From positions 1 through 14,048 of the forward strand of contig JBBRTJ010000096.1 of the NCBI GenBank assembly GCA_038244535.1: a stretch of 14,048 bases of DNA. Direction: 5' to 3'. Both the position numbers and the translations under genes were made by a program. Shown here piece after piece: positions 6,789 to 13,883 of this stretch (position 1 is the stretch's first letter; every line of letters begins with the position of its first letter). The notes beneath the pieces are model-generated. The model saw nothing but the letters and a program-made list of their open reading frames with translations, did not search any database and had not been told where the DNA came from. The stretch comes from JBBRTJ01 sp038244535. GTDB lineage: Bacteria; Actinomycetota; Acidimicrobiia; Acidimicrobiales; Ilumatobacteraceae.

Positions 6789-7388
6789 GTCCGGCACGAA
6801 CCACCACGGCTGGAACCTGAGCCCGAGCGCATCGATGTTGCCGAGCCCGTCGATGAGTTGACCGCTGATGAGCGCACCCATCTCGTCGATCCCCATTGCC
6901 GGGGCCTTCACCCAGTGGAGCACCATCGCCTGGAGGGCGGCGATCATGCCACGGGCGACCACCTCGGCGCGCGGCCCGCCGCCGAGGAGGTCGCGCAGCT
7001 GGCTGACCCGGTCCTCGGCCACCTCCGGCAGGTGGGCGAACGACCCGTCGCCACACGAGTAGCGATAGGCGCTGGGATCGTCACGGGCGAACTCGAGGTG
7101 GGCCCGGACCGCGCCCCGGATGGTTGGCGCGAGACTGGTGCTGCCCCTGACGGCGTTGTCGATGCGCTCGCGGAGCTCGTTGACGCTCTGCTGGTATACC
7201 GCCTCCAGCAGCCCGTGCCGATCCCCGAAGTAGTTGTACACCAGGGCCCGCGAGACACCAGCGGCATCGGCGATCTCCTCGAAGGTGACCTCCGCCGGGT
7301 CGCGGTCACGAAAGACCTGGGTGGCGGCTTCAACGATCTGGGCTCGGCGCTCCTCTCGAGCCAGCCTGCTCTTCGTGGACTGGCTCAT
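6786..7388 (-). CDS. TetR/AcrR-family transcriptional regulator
   Basis: A 200-aa one-component repressor-type regulator. The N-terminal TetR DNA-binding domain spans about residues 12-60. Its helix-turn-helix is around 36-55: TFEEIADAAGVSRALVYNYF, a nearly canonical match. The C-terminal half is the variable ligand-binding and dimerisation domain, so the ligand cannot be named. ATG 7388 has a strong purine-rich stretch (GGAAGGGGGAAG) directly upstream. The gene lies 36 bp after the second ABC ATPase gene on the same strand, so it may be the last gene of the transporter operon. It could also regulate the neighbouring acyl-CoA genes, since TetR proteins often control fatty-acid metabolism. The 36-bp gap leaves little room for a separate promoter. 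Confidence 0.9.
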   Translation of the reverse strand: MSQSTKSRLAREERRAQIVEAATQVFRDRDPAEVTFEEIADAAGVSRALVYNYFGDRHGLLEAVYQQSVNELRERIDNAVRGSTSLAPTIRGAVRAHLEFARDDPSAYRYSCGDGSFAHLPEVAEDRVSQLRDLLGGGPRAEVVARGMIAALQAMVLHWVKAPAMGIDEMGALISGQLIDGLGNIDALGLRFQPWWFVPD

Positions 7389-7424
7389 CTTCCCCCTTCC
7401 GTGGCTGGCCGGACCCGAATCGCA

Positions 7425-8477
7425 CTAGATCGACGGAGCAACCGCTCGCGACGTGCTCTGGTCGGTCGGTGGCGCCTCGCTGTGACCCACTGGGAAGTGA
7501 CAAGCGACGTAGTGCTCATCGCCGAGGTCGCGCAGCGTGGGCTCCTCGAGCGCGCAGCGCTCCTGGGCGCTCGGGCACCTCGTGCGGAACCGGCAGCCGC
7601 TGGGGGGGAAGAGCGGCGACGGGAGCTCGCCTTGGATTCGGGTGGTGGGATCAGGGCGAACCGTGGGATCTGGCACCGGGATCGAGCGCAGCAGCGCGTT
7701 CGTGTACGGATGACTGGGGTCTTGGTAGAGGCGGTCGCTCGAGGCGACTTCACAGACCTTGCCGAGGTACATGACGCACACACGGTCGCTGATGTTCTTC
7801 ACGACGGCCAGGTCGTGAGCGATGAAGATCATGGTGAGGCCGTAGCGCACCTTCATGTCTTCGAGGAGGTTCAGGATCTGGGCCTGGACCGACACGTCGA
7901 GCGCCGACACCGGCTCGTCGCAGATGATCATCTTGGGATCGAGCACCAATGCCCTGGCCACGCAGATGCGCTGGCACTGACCACCAGAGAACTGATGGGG
8001 CCGGCGGTCGGCGGCCGCCTCGGGATCGATGCCCACGTCTTCGAGCACCTTGTTGACCTTGGCCTCGCGTTCGGCCTTCGTGCCGATGCCCCAGATGTTG
8101 AGGGGTTCGGCGACGATGTCGCGGACCTTGCGGCGCGGGTTGAGCGACGAGATCGGGTCTTGGAAGATCATCTGGATGGACGTGCGCAACTGGCGCATCT
8201 CTTCGCCCTGGAGCGTGGTGAGCTCACGGCCCTCGAAGGTGATGGAGCCGCTGGTGGGGCGGGGGAGCTGCATGAGCGCGCGTCCGGTGGTGGACTTGCC
8301 GCACCCGGACTCGCCGACGAGGCCCAGCGTCTCGCCTCGCAGCACGTCGAAGCTGATGCCGGACACCGCGTGGACCTTGAGGCCCGTGCGGCCGACGGGG
8401 AACTCGACGGTGAGGTCGGTCACCGACAGCAGCGCCTCGCCGGGCGCGTGGAGGTGGGCGGTGCCACTGCCGGCCAT
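7425..8477 (-). CDS. Peptide/nickel-type ABC transporter ATPase, second subunit (DppF/OppF-like)
   Basis: A 350-aa cytoplasmic ATPase that pairs with its upstream neighbour to energise the importer. Walker A GESGCGKS is at 55-62, the Q-loop at Gln106 (IFQDP), the signature FSGGQ at 163-167, Walker B ends in Asp187-Glu188 (ICDEP) and the switch His is 221. The C-terminus carries the oligopeptide-transporter extension (PLFPPSGCRFRTRCP), whose Cys-rich GCRF-RCP signature is typical of DppD/DppF subunits. The signature motif reads FSGGQCQR where LSGGQRQR is usual. ATG 8477 is chosen because it follows the upstream stop by one base (TGACATG) and has a strong Shine-Dalgarno. An in-frame ATG at 8576 would add 33 low-complexity residues inside the upstream gene. 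Confidence 0.93.
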   Translation of the reverse strand: MAGSGTAHLHAPGEALLSVTDLTVEFPVGRTGLKVHAVSGISFDVLRGETLGLVGESGCGKSTTGRALMQLPRPTSGSITFEGRELTTLQGEEMRQLRTSIQMIFQDPISSLNPRRKVRDIVAEPLNIWGIGTKAEREAKVNKVLEDVGIDPEAAADRRPHQFSGGQCQRICVARALVLDPKMIICDEPVSALDVSVQAQILNLLEDMKVRYGLTMIFIAHDLAVVKNISDRVCVMYLGKVCEVASSDRLYQDPSHPYTNALLRSIPVPDPTVRPDPTTRIQGELPSPLFPPSGCRFRTRCPSAQERCALEEPTLRDLGDEHYVACHFPVGHSEAPPTDQSTSRAVAPSI

Positions 8478-8478
8478 G

Positions 8479-9564
8479 TCAGCTCCCTCCGGCGGCGGCG
8501 CCGGCATCGGCCAGCGCGCTGCGCTCGGCCACCTTCTCGTGGTACTCAGGTGAGCCCACTGGGTACCAGCAGGCATACGTGTGCCCGGCGGTGAACTCGA
8601 CCAGCGGTGGTTCCTCGGTCAGGCACCTGTCGCGCACGTAGGGGCAGCGAGGGCTGAAGCGGCAGCCGGCCGGCGGATGGATGAGGTTGGGCGGACGGCC
8701 CCCGATGATCTCGAGGCGGGTGTGGCTGGCATCCTCGATATTGGGGATGCTCTTCAGCAACGACTCGGTGTAGGGCATCTTCATCTCGGAGAAGAGCTTG
8801 GCGGTGGGTGCCTTCTCGACGAGCTTGCCGGCGTACATGACGGCGATCTCGTCGGTGCGCCCGGCCACGACGCCCAGGTCGTGGGTGACCAGGATCATCG
8901 ACATGTTCCGGTCTCGCTGCTGGGCGGCGAGCAGGTCGAGGATCTGGGCCTGCACGGTGACGTCGAGGGCGGTGGTGGGCTCGTCGGCGAAGAGGACCGT
9001 GGGACCACAGGCCAGGGCGATGGCGATGGTGACCCGCTGGCGCATGCCCCCGGAGAGCTGATGGGGGTACTCGTCGAGGCGACGGTGGGGCTCGGGGATG
9101 CCGACGTCGTTGAGGAGGCGCTCGGCCGTGGCGTTGGCGTCCGAGCGGCTCATGTTCATGTGCTTCTTGAGGCCCTCGGTGATCTGGGCACCGACCTTCA
9201 TGACCGGGTTCAGGCTGGTCATGGGGTCTTGGAAGATCATCGCCATGTCGGTGCCGAAGATCCGGCGGGTGTCCCGAGTCGACAGCGTCGTGAGCTCGCG
9301 GCCTTCGAACTTGACGCTCCCGCTGCGGATCGTGTTGCGCTTCGGAAGGAGGCCCATGATCGAGCGCGACAAGATGGTCTTGCCCGATCCGGATTCGCCC
9401 ACGATGCCGAGCGTCTTGCCGCGATCGAGGGTAAAGCTGACGCCGTCGACGGCCTTGACCACACCGAGCTCGGTGCGGAAGTGCGTGCGCAGATCGTCGA
9501 CTTCGAGCAGGAGCCCCTCCTGGGGACGGCCCTCGGCTTGGAACGATGACGACCGTCCGGTCAT
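8479..9564 (-). CDS. Peptide/nickel-type ABC transporter ATPase, first subunit (DppD/OppD-like)
   Basis: A 361-aa ATPase. Walker A GESGSGKT is at 56-63, the Q-loop at Gln112 (IFQDPMTSLNP), the signature LSGGM at 170-174, Walker B ends in Asp194-Glu195 (FADEPTTALD) and the switch His is 228. The oligopeptide-transporter C-terminal extension (HPPAGCRFSPRCP) is present. All catalytic residues are intact. The start overlaps the upstream permease stop by four bases (ATGA), so translation is coupled. Two distinct ATPases in one operon is the usual Dpp/Opp design, giving a heterodimeric motor. The substrate class (peptide, nickel complex, opine or other) cannot be read from the ATPases. Confidence 0.95.
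   Translation of the reverse strand: MTGRSSSFQAEGRPQEGLLLEVDDLRTHFRTELGVVKAVDGVSFTLDRGKTLGIVGESGSGKTILSRSIMGLLPKRNTIRSGSVKFEGRELTTLSTRDTRRIFGTDMAMIFQDPMTSLNPVMKVGAQITEGLKKHMNMSRSDANATAERLLNDVGIPEPHRRLDEYPHQLSGGMRQRVTIAIALACGPTVLFADEPTTALDVTVQAQILDLLAAQQRDRNMSMILVTHDLGVVAGRTDEIAVMYAGKLVEKAPTAKLFSEMKMPYTESLLKSIPNIEDASHTRLEIIGGRPPNLIHPPAGCRFSPRCPYVRDRCLTEEPPLVEFTAGHTYACWYPVGSPEYHEKVAERSALADAGAAAGGS
8483..8490 (-). promoter_or_regulatory. Ribosome binding site deciding the start of the second ABC ATPase
   Basis: Read on the - strand this is GGAGGGAG, five bases before ATG 8477 and inside the last codons of the upstream ATPase gene. It supports the short N-terminus over the in-frame ATG at 8576. 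Confidence 0.75.
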
Positions 9565-10517
9565 CCGACCGCCTCCTTGACCATGAAGCGCTGGCTCAAC
9601 TGGTCACCGATCAGGTTGATGGACAGGATCGTCAGGAACATGACCAAGGCCGGGGTCATCGAGATCCACCACGCCTTTTCGAGCTGGTCCTGGCCGGCCA
9701 GGATCATGCCGCCCCACGTGGGGATGGGAGGGGCAACGCTCAGGCCGAGGAAGGCCAGCGCGCCTTCGGCGATGATCAAGATGGCCAGGCCAGTGAGCGC
9801 GAACGAGAGCATGACGGGTACGACGTTGGGCAGGATCTCGCGAAAGATCACGCGACCGCTCTTGGCCCCGAGCGACCGCGCCGCCAGCACGAACTCTCGC
9901 TGGGTGTACACGAGCGTGTTGGCCCGCACGAGGCGCGACAGCGGCGGGATGGCCAGCACGCCGAGGGCGAGCACGATGTTCTTGGCGTCGCGGCCGAACG
10001 TCGTGACGATCAGCAGGGCCAAGATCAGCGCGGGGAAGCCGAGGAGGATGTCCATCACGATGCTGGTCCCGGTGTCGATCCACCTGCGGTAGTAGCCCGA
10101 GATCAGCCCAAGGAGACCACCGACGGCCAAGCCCAGCACGACGCTGGCGATGCCGATGGCGAGCGACACACGGGCCCCGTACATGGCCCGGCTGAAGATG
10201 TCGAAGCCGTTCTTGTCGGTGCCGAACCAGTGGTCGAGCGAGGGAGACAGCTTGCCGTTGATGACACTGCCCTTGTCGTAGGGGCTCACCCAGGGCAGCA
10301 CATCGGCGAAGATCGCATGGAAGGCGATGACGGCCAACCAGCCCACCGCAAGGTAGAAGGTGACCCGTCCTTTCTTGCGCAGCCGTGGCGCCTTGGCCTG
10401 CGGCGTCGAGGTGATCTCGAGCGGAGCCCGGTAGTCCCACAGGCCCTCGTCCACCACCTGCCCACCGTCAATGGCGTGGATCGTCTCGCGCAGTTCAGCG
10501 TCGGCGTCAGCGCTCAT
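9561..10517 (-). CDS. ABC transporter permease, DppC/OppC-like
   Basis: A 318-aa inner-membrane permease. A cytoplasmic N-terminal stretch of about 50 residues precedes the first membrane segment (about 52-72). An external loop follows with HWFGTDKNGFDIFSR, the hallmark of DppC-type subunits, and then a five-helix core. The ATPase-docking EAA loop is around residue 217 (AARSLGAKSGRVIFREILPN). ATG 10517 has GGAG about 8 nt upstream and lies 12 bp after the partner permease stop. Its own stop overlaps the following ATPase start by four bases. It forms a heterodimeric channel with the other permease. Confidence 0.95.
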   Translation of the reverse strand: MSADADAELRETIHAIDGGQVVDEGLWDYRAPLEITSTPQAKAPRLRKKGRVTFYLAVGWLAVIAFHAIFADVLPWVSPYDKGSVINGKLSPSLDHWFGTDKNGFDIFSRAMYGARVSLAIGIASVVLGLAVGGLLGLISGYYRRWIDTGTSIVMDILLGFPALILALLIVTTFGRDAKNIVLALGVLAIPPLSRLVRANTLVYTQREFVLAARSLGAKSGRVIFREILPNVVPVMLSFALTGLAILIIAEGALAFLGLSVAPPIPTWGGMILAGQDQLEKAWWISMTPALVMFLTILSINLIGDQLSQRFMVKEAVG

Positions 10518-10529
10518 GAACAGCTCCGA

Positions 10530-11498
10530 TCAGGCCAGCGCACGAGCGTGGCGGATGCGTGGGTCGAGGACGGCGTACAGCATGTCGACGGCGAAGTTGG
10601 CGACCACGAAGATGATGGCGAAGACGGCGACGAAGGCTTGCAGCGTCGGGTAGTCGCGCCGGGCGATGGCATCGACGGTGGTGAAGCCTGCGCCTTGGAG
10701 GCGGAAGATCTGCTCGACGATGACCGACCCGCCGATGATCGCGCCGATGTTGACGGCGGCGGCGGTGAGGAGCGAGAACGAGCTCGGCCGGAGCGCGTGG
10801 CGGAACATGATGCGAGATGTGCTCATGCCCTTGGCTCGGGCCATGGTGATGAAGTCGCTCTGCAGGGTGGCGATCAGGTCGTTGCGCAACAAGCGGAAGT
10901 ACCCGGCGAAGAGGCCGACCGCCAAGGTGACGGCGGGGAGCGCGTAGTTGCGAACGTGGTCGACCGGGTCGGTGAACAGCGGGACGTTCTCAGAGATGCG
11001 GGGTACCCAGCCGAGCCGCACCGCGAAGATCAGGGCGAGGAACAGCCCGAGGATGTAGTTGGGGACCGACAAGAACGCGAACGCTCCCACGTTGAACCCT
11101 CGGTCGAGCATCCCGTTGGCGCGGTAGGCGGCGATCATGGCTAAGGGCACTGCGAACAGCAGCGCCAGGAACTGGGCGTAGATCATGAGCGTGAGCGAGA
11201 TCGGCAGGCTGTTGGACAGCAGCGTCGAGATCGGCGTGTTGGAGTTGATCGAGGTGCCGAGGTTGCCGGTGACGAGGTCTCGGATCCACAACACGTACTG
11301 CACGACCACCGGACGATCGAGGTACAGGTCGGCGCGGATCTGGGCGGCCTTGGCCTTGGCCTCGGGTGTGTCCTCGGCTCCCTGGGTGATGAACGTGACG
11401 GGGTCAGGCTTCAGGAACCTGATGCCCGCCGACGTCAGGAAGGTCACGGCCACGACGACGATGATGAGCTGGATCAGCTTCTGTCCGACGTAGCGCAT
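10530..11498 (-). CDS. ABC transporter permease, DppB/OppB-like
   Basis: A 322-aa membrane permease with about six transmembrane helices. Helix 1 is at about residues 8-28, followed by a long periplasm-side loop (LYLDRPVVVQYVLWIRDLV) and GNLGTSINSNTPI, both characteristic of DppB. The EAA loop (ARAKGMSTSRIMFRHALRP) is around residue 223 and the protein ends in a last helix plus LDPRIRHARA. ATG 11498 is preceded by AGGAAGG. A 53-bp gap separates it from the binding-protein stop, longer than the other junctions. I saw no clear terminator in that gap, so readthrough from the binding-protein gene is likely. Confidence 0.95.
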   Translation of the reverse strand: MRYVGQKLIQLIIVVVAVTFLTSAGIRFLKPDPVTFITQGAEDTPEAKAKAAQIRADLYLDRPVVVQYVLWIRDLVTGNLGTSINSNTPISTLLSNSLPISLTLMIYAQFLALLFAVPLAMIAAYRANGMLDRGFNVGAFAFLSVPNYILGLFLALIFAVRLGWVPRISENVPLFTDPVDHVRNYALPAVTLAVGLFAGYFRLLRNDLIATLQSDFITMARAKGMSTSRIMFRHALRPSSFSLLTAAAVNIGAIIGGSVIVEQIFRLQGAGFTTVDAIARRDYPTLQAFVAVFAIIFVVANFAVDMLYAVLDPRIRHARALA

Positions 11499-11551
11499 GC
11501 GCGATGACCTTCCTGACGGTTCGGCTTGGACTCAGGTGGGAGCGGGTCCGG

Positions 11552-13288
11552 CTACTTCTTGATCCAGACGCCGTTCACGTTGAACGAGCCGGCGATGCCG
11601 GCGCCGAGCGCAGCCTGCGTGCCGGACGGGAGCTTGAACGACTCGATGCCCTGCACAGCAGGCTTGTGGGGGATGCCCCAGACAGCGTTCGAGCCCCACA
11701 GGTTGTAGCACTGCTTGGCGAAGGCATCGTCGACGGCCTTGGCGTCAGCGGCCTTCTTGGCCGGGTCGGTCTGGCCCCGGTTGTCGTCGAGGGCAGCGTC
11801 GATCTCCTTGTCACGGATGCGACCGAAGTTGAGGGCCAGCTGACCGAGCGGCAGAGCGTTGGACGAGTGCCACCAGATGTACTGGGCGTCGAGGTCGATG
11901 CCACCGTGGTTGCGCCACTGGAACGCCTCGAAGCTGCCCTGCAGGGCGACCAAGATGTACTTGGCCTGCTCGATCTGATCAATGGTGACGTCGTCGAAGC
12001 CGGCTTCCTTCCACCAGCCCTGCTGGGCCTGCGCGATGACCAGGTTGGTGGCGTCCTGCGTGGTGGCCAGCTTGACGGTCAGCTTCTTGCCGGGGTTGGC
12101 GGCCTTCCACTTGGCGACCAGTTCCTTGGCCTTGGCCATGTCCTGCTTGAGCGGGTAGGCGTTGCTGGCCTGCTTGCCCGACTGACCCTCAGTGAAGGGA
12201 CCGTTGGCGACATCGCCGATGCCAGCGTTGATCTTGTCGATGATCGCCTTGCTGTCGTAGGCGTTGGCCATTGCACAGCGGACGTCGGCGCTGCCGAGGT
12301 TGGAGGCCGGGTCGTTGACGTTGAGCAGCGTGTAGCCGGTCTCGGCGAACTTGGTGCTCTCGGTCATCGGGAACTTGTCCGGCGCGCCCCGGAACTCCTT
12401 GATGCTCTCGCCATTGGTCGTGTGGATCACGTCCACGTTGCCGGCCTTGAGGGCATCACGACGCTGGAGGGCGTCGGGGATGACCTTGAACGAGATCTCG
12501 TCGAGGTAGGGGTAGGGCTTGTTCCAGTAGTCCGGGTTCTTCTTGGCGCTGAACACGTCGTTCGGGGTGTAGCTGGCGAACACGAATGGGCCGGTGCCGA
12601 CCGGCTTGGGCTTGAGGGTCTTGTCGGCATCGGCGGCCTTCATCCACGTGGGCGAGCCCATGTAGCCGATCTGGCCGGCGAGATACACCGGGAACGCCAC
12701 CCAAGGCCGCTTCATCGTGATCTCGACCGTCATGGCGTCCTTGGCCGTGATCGATGCGACGTCGGTGAGGGCCTTGCCGGTGAGGAACGACTTCTGCTGG
12801 CGGGTGAGGTTGTCGAGGATGGCGGCGCCGTCGAAGGCGGTGCCGTCGTGGAACTTCACACCGTCGCGAGCCACGATCGTCCACACCGTGTAGTCGGCGT
12901 TGGGCGTGATCGACTTGGCCAAGTAGGGCTCGACCTTGCCGTCGGCGTTCGGGAGCGTGAGCGGATCGAACACGCTGCGGATGGTCTGGTGACAGGACAC
13001 CGCGCACAGGACCTCGGCGGGCATCCATGGGCTGCCCGAGTCGGCCTCGATGCCCATCGTGAGCTTGCCGCCCGGCGTGGGCGCGGCCACCGTCGTGGTG
13101 GTGGCCGCCGCGGCCGTGGTGGTGGCTCCGCCGGCCGTCGTGGTGGCGCCACCGGCTGCGCTGGTCGTCGTGCCACCCGTGTTCTTGCTGCTGCTCCCGC
13201 AGGCGGCGGCGATGAGCGCGAAGCCCACCAACCCGACACCCAAGAGCGTGCCCGTGCGTCGACGAGCCCTTCGATAGGACTGCTGCAC
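11552..13288 (-). CDS. Peptide/nickel-type ABC transporter substrate-binding lipoprotein (SBP family 5)
   Basis: A 578-aa secreted, lipid-anchored binding protein that captures the substrate outside the membrane. The signal peptide has an Arg-rich N-region, a hydrophobic core (LLGVGLVGFALIA) and a lipobox ending in AAAC with Cys30 as the lipidation site. A Thr/Ala/Gly linker covers about 31-72. The SBP_bac_5 fold follows, with VKFHDGTAFDG, VGTGPFVFASY and KNPDYWNK as family hallmarks. A close Cys pair, Cys95 and Cys99, is unusual. GTG 13288 is chosen because AGGGGG lies 7 nt upstream and it gives a compact signal peptide; ATG 13327 would add 13 residues. It is the first gene of the operon, as expected for the most abundant subunit. 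The ligand is unknown. Confidence 0.93.
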   Translation of the reverse strand: MQQSYRRARRRTGTLLGVGLVGFALIAAACGSSSKNTGGTTTSAAGGATTTAGGATTTAAAATTTTVAAPTPGGKLTMGIEADSGSPWMPAEVLCAVSCHQTIRSVFDPLTLPNADGKVEPYLAKSITPNADYTVWTIVARDGVKFHDGTAFDGAAILDNLTRQQKSFLTGKALTDVASITAKDAMTVEITMKRPWVAFPVYLAGQIGYMGSPTWMKAADADKTLKPKPVGTGPFVFASYTPNDVFSAKKNPDYWNKPYPYLDEISFKVIPDALQRRDALKAGNVDVIHTTNGESIKEFRGAPDKFPMTESTKFAETGYTLLNVNDPASNLGSADVRCAMANAYDSKAIIDKINAGIGDVANGPFTEGQSGKQASNAYPLKQDMAKAKELVAKWKAANPGKKLTVKLATTQDATNLVIAQAQQGWWKEAGFDDVTIDQIEQAKYILVALQGSFEAFQWRNHGGIDLDAQYIWWHSSNALPLGQLALNFGRIRDKEIDAALDDNRGQTDPAKKAADAKAVDDAFAKQCYNLWGSNAVWGIPHKPAVQGIESFKLPSGTQAALGAGIAGSFNVNGVWIKK

Positions 13289-13295
13289 TCGAATT

Positions 13296-13301
13296 CCCCC
13301 T
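13296..13301 (-). promoter_or_regulatory. Ribosome binding site for the binding-protein gene
   Basis: On the - strand this is AGGGGG, 7 nt before the GTG at 13288. It favours that GTG over the upstream in-frame ATG at 13327, which lacks a comparable site. Confidence 0.65.
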
Positions 13302-13354
13302 GATCGTCGTTGTCTCGTGCGGTGCACGGACGCCCCGGTCGCGTGTTGTGACCA

Positions 13355-13367
13355 CCGCCACAGGCGG
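13355..13367. promoter_or_regulatory. Short inverted repeat at the expected transcript start of the ABC operon
   Basis: CCGCC-ACA-GGCGG, a perfect 5-bp dyad with a 3-base centre. It begins about where transcription should start if the promoter at 13376-13404 is used. It could be an operator placed over the start site or a 5' hairpin in the leader RNA. It is short enough to be chance in GC-rich DNA. Confidence 0.35.
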
Positions 13368-13375
13368 CAAGCCGC

Positions 13376-13404
13376 AAGGTAGGTCGTCGGTTACGCCGTG
13401 TCAA
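13376..13404 (-). promoter_or_regulatory. Likely housekeeping-sigma promoter of the ABC transporter operon
   Basis: On the - strand the -35 box is TTGACA (13404-13399), a perfect consensus. A 17-bp spacer follows, and then TACCTT (13381-13376), matching TATAAT at its first, second and last bases. The predicted start is near 13369, leaving a leader of about 80 nt before GTG 13288. It is the best promoter match I see in the 190-bp divergent region. Confidence 0.6.
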
Positions 13405-13430
13405 CGACTCCAAGCGCCAATCGCGTGACG

Positions 13431-13443
13431 GGGCACGGTGCCC
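13431..13443. promoter_or_regulatory. 13-bp palindrome in the divergent control region, candidate operator
   Basis: GGGCAC-G-GTGCCC is perfectly symmetric around one central base. It lies between the ABC-operon -35 box (ends 13404) and the proposed -10 of the Rid gene (13465-13470), near where that promoter's -35 would be. A dimeric regulator such as a TetR protein could bind it, but nothing in the sequence ties it to one. Confidence 0.4.
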
Positions 13444-13464
13444 GGTGGAGCGAGGGTCGGCCAC

Positions 13465-13470
13465 TAGGTT
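13465..13470 (+). promoter_or_regulatory. Possible -10 box of a leaderless Rid transcript
   Basis: TAGGTT ends 8 bases before ATG 13479, so transcription from it would start at or next to the start codon. No Shine-Dalgarno precedes this ATG, which fits leaderless translation, common in actinobacteria. No good -35 was found. Confidence 0.35.
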
Positions 13471-13478
13471 CGCCGCCC

Positions 13479-13883
13479 ATGGAACGCCAACTCGTGTCGT
13501 CAGGCTCACCGTGGGAGCTGATCGTCGGCTACAGCCGGGCCGTGCGGGTCCATGACCGGGTGGTCGTAGCCGGCACCGCGCCCCAGTGGCCCGACGGCGA
13601 CGTCCATCCCGACCCCGAGGTGCAGGCTCGCCGGTGCTTCGAGATCATCCGGTCCGCGCTCGATCAGGCCGGGGCGACGCTCGACGACGTCGTGCGCACG
13701 AGGGTCTACCTGGTCGACGCCGCCGACTTCGAAGCCGTGAGCCGGGTCCACGGCGAGCTCTTCGCCGACGTGCGCCCGGCCAACACCACCGTGGTGGTGG
13801 CCGCCTTGCTGAACGCGGCGTGGAAGGTCGAGATCGAGGTCGAGGCCGTGGTCGGCGCCGGGGTCCGGGAGCCGGGCCGCTGA
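13479..13883 (+). CDS. Rid-family (RidA/YjgF-like) protein lacking the catalytic arginine
   Basis: A 134-aa protein of the YjgF/YER057c/UK114 fold, normally a trimer with active sites between subunits. Family features include VAGTAP (30-35), the helix ARRCFEIIRSALDQAG (50-65), TRVYLVD (74-80) and the ending KVEIEVEAV (116-124). In RidA the sequence PARS supplies the Arg that helps hydrolyse enamine/imine intermediates. Here it reads PANT, with Asn102 in that place. I therefore place it in the Arg-less Rid groups, which have other or unknown roles. ATG 13479 is preferred; the frame opens at 13398 but the extra residues do not resemble the family. The gene overlaps the next by one base (TGATG), suggesting a joint catabolic function. 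Confidence 0.85.
   Translation: MERQLVSSGSPWELIVGYSRAVRVHDRVVVAGTAPQWPDGDVHPDPEVQARRCFEIIRSALDQAGATLDDVVRTRVYLVDAADFEAVSRVHGELFADVRPANTTVVVAALLNAAWKVEIEVEAVVGAGVREPGR

Noticed and set aside
6858..8594. Long + strand open frame of about 578 codons opposite tetR and the second ATPase gene
   Set aside because: Antisense shadow: Asp/His/Glu/Gly-rich composition without domains, opposite well-supported genes.
13289..13299. TCGAATTCCCC near the binding-protein start resembles part of the 40-bp repeat
   Set aside because: Only about 11 bp match and the rest of the unit is absent; it is explained by the ribosome binding site and chance.
9546..13303. Two + strand open frames of over 500 codons opposite the permease and binding-protein genes
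   Set aside because: Same antisense artefact. The opposite strand carries complete transporter motifs, and the + strand frames show none.
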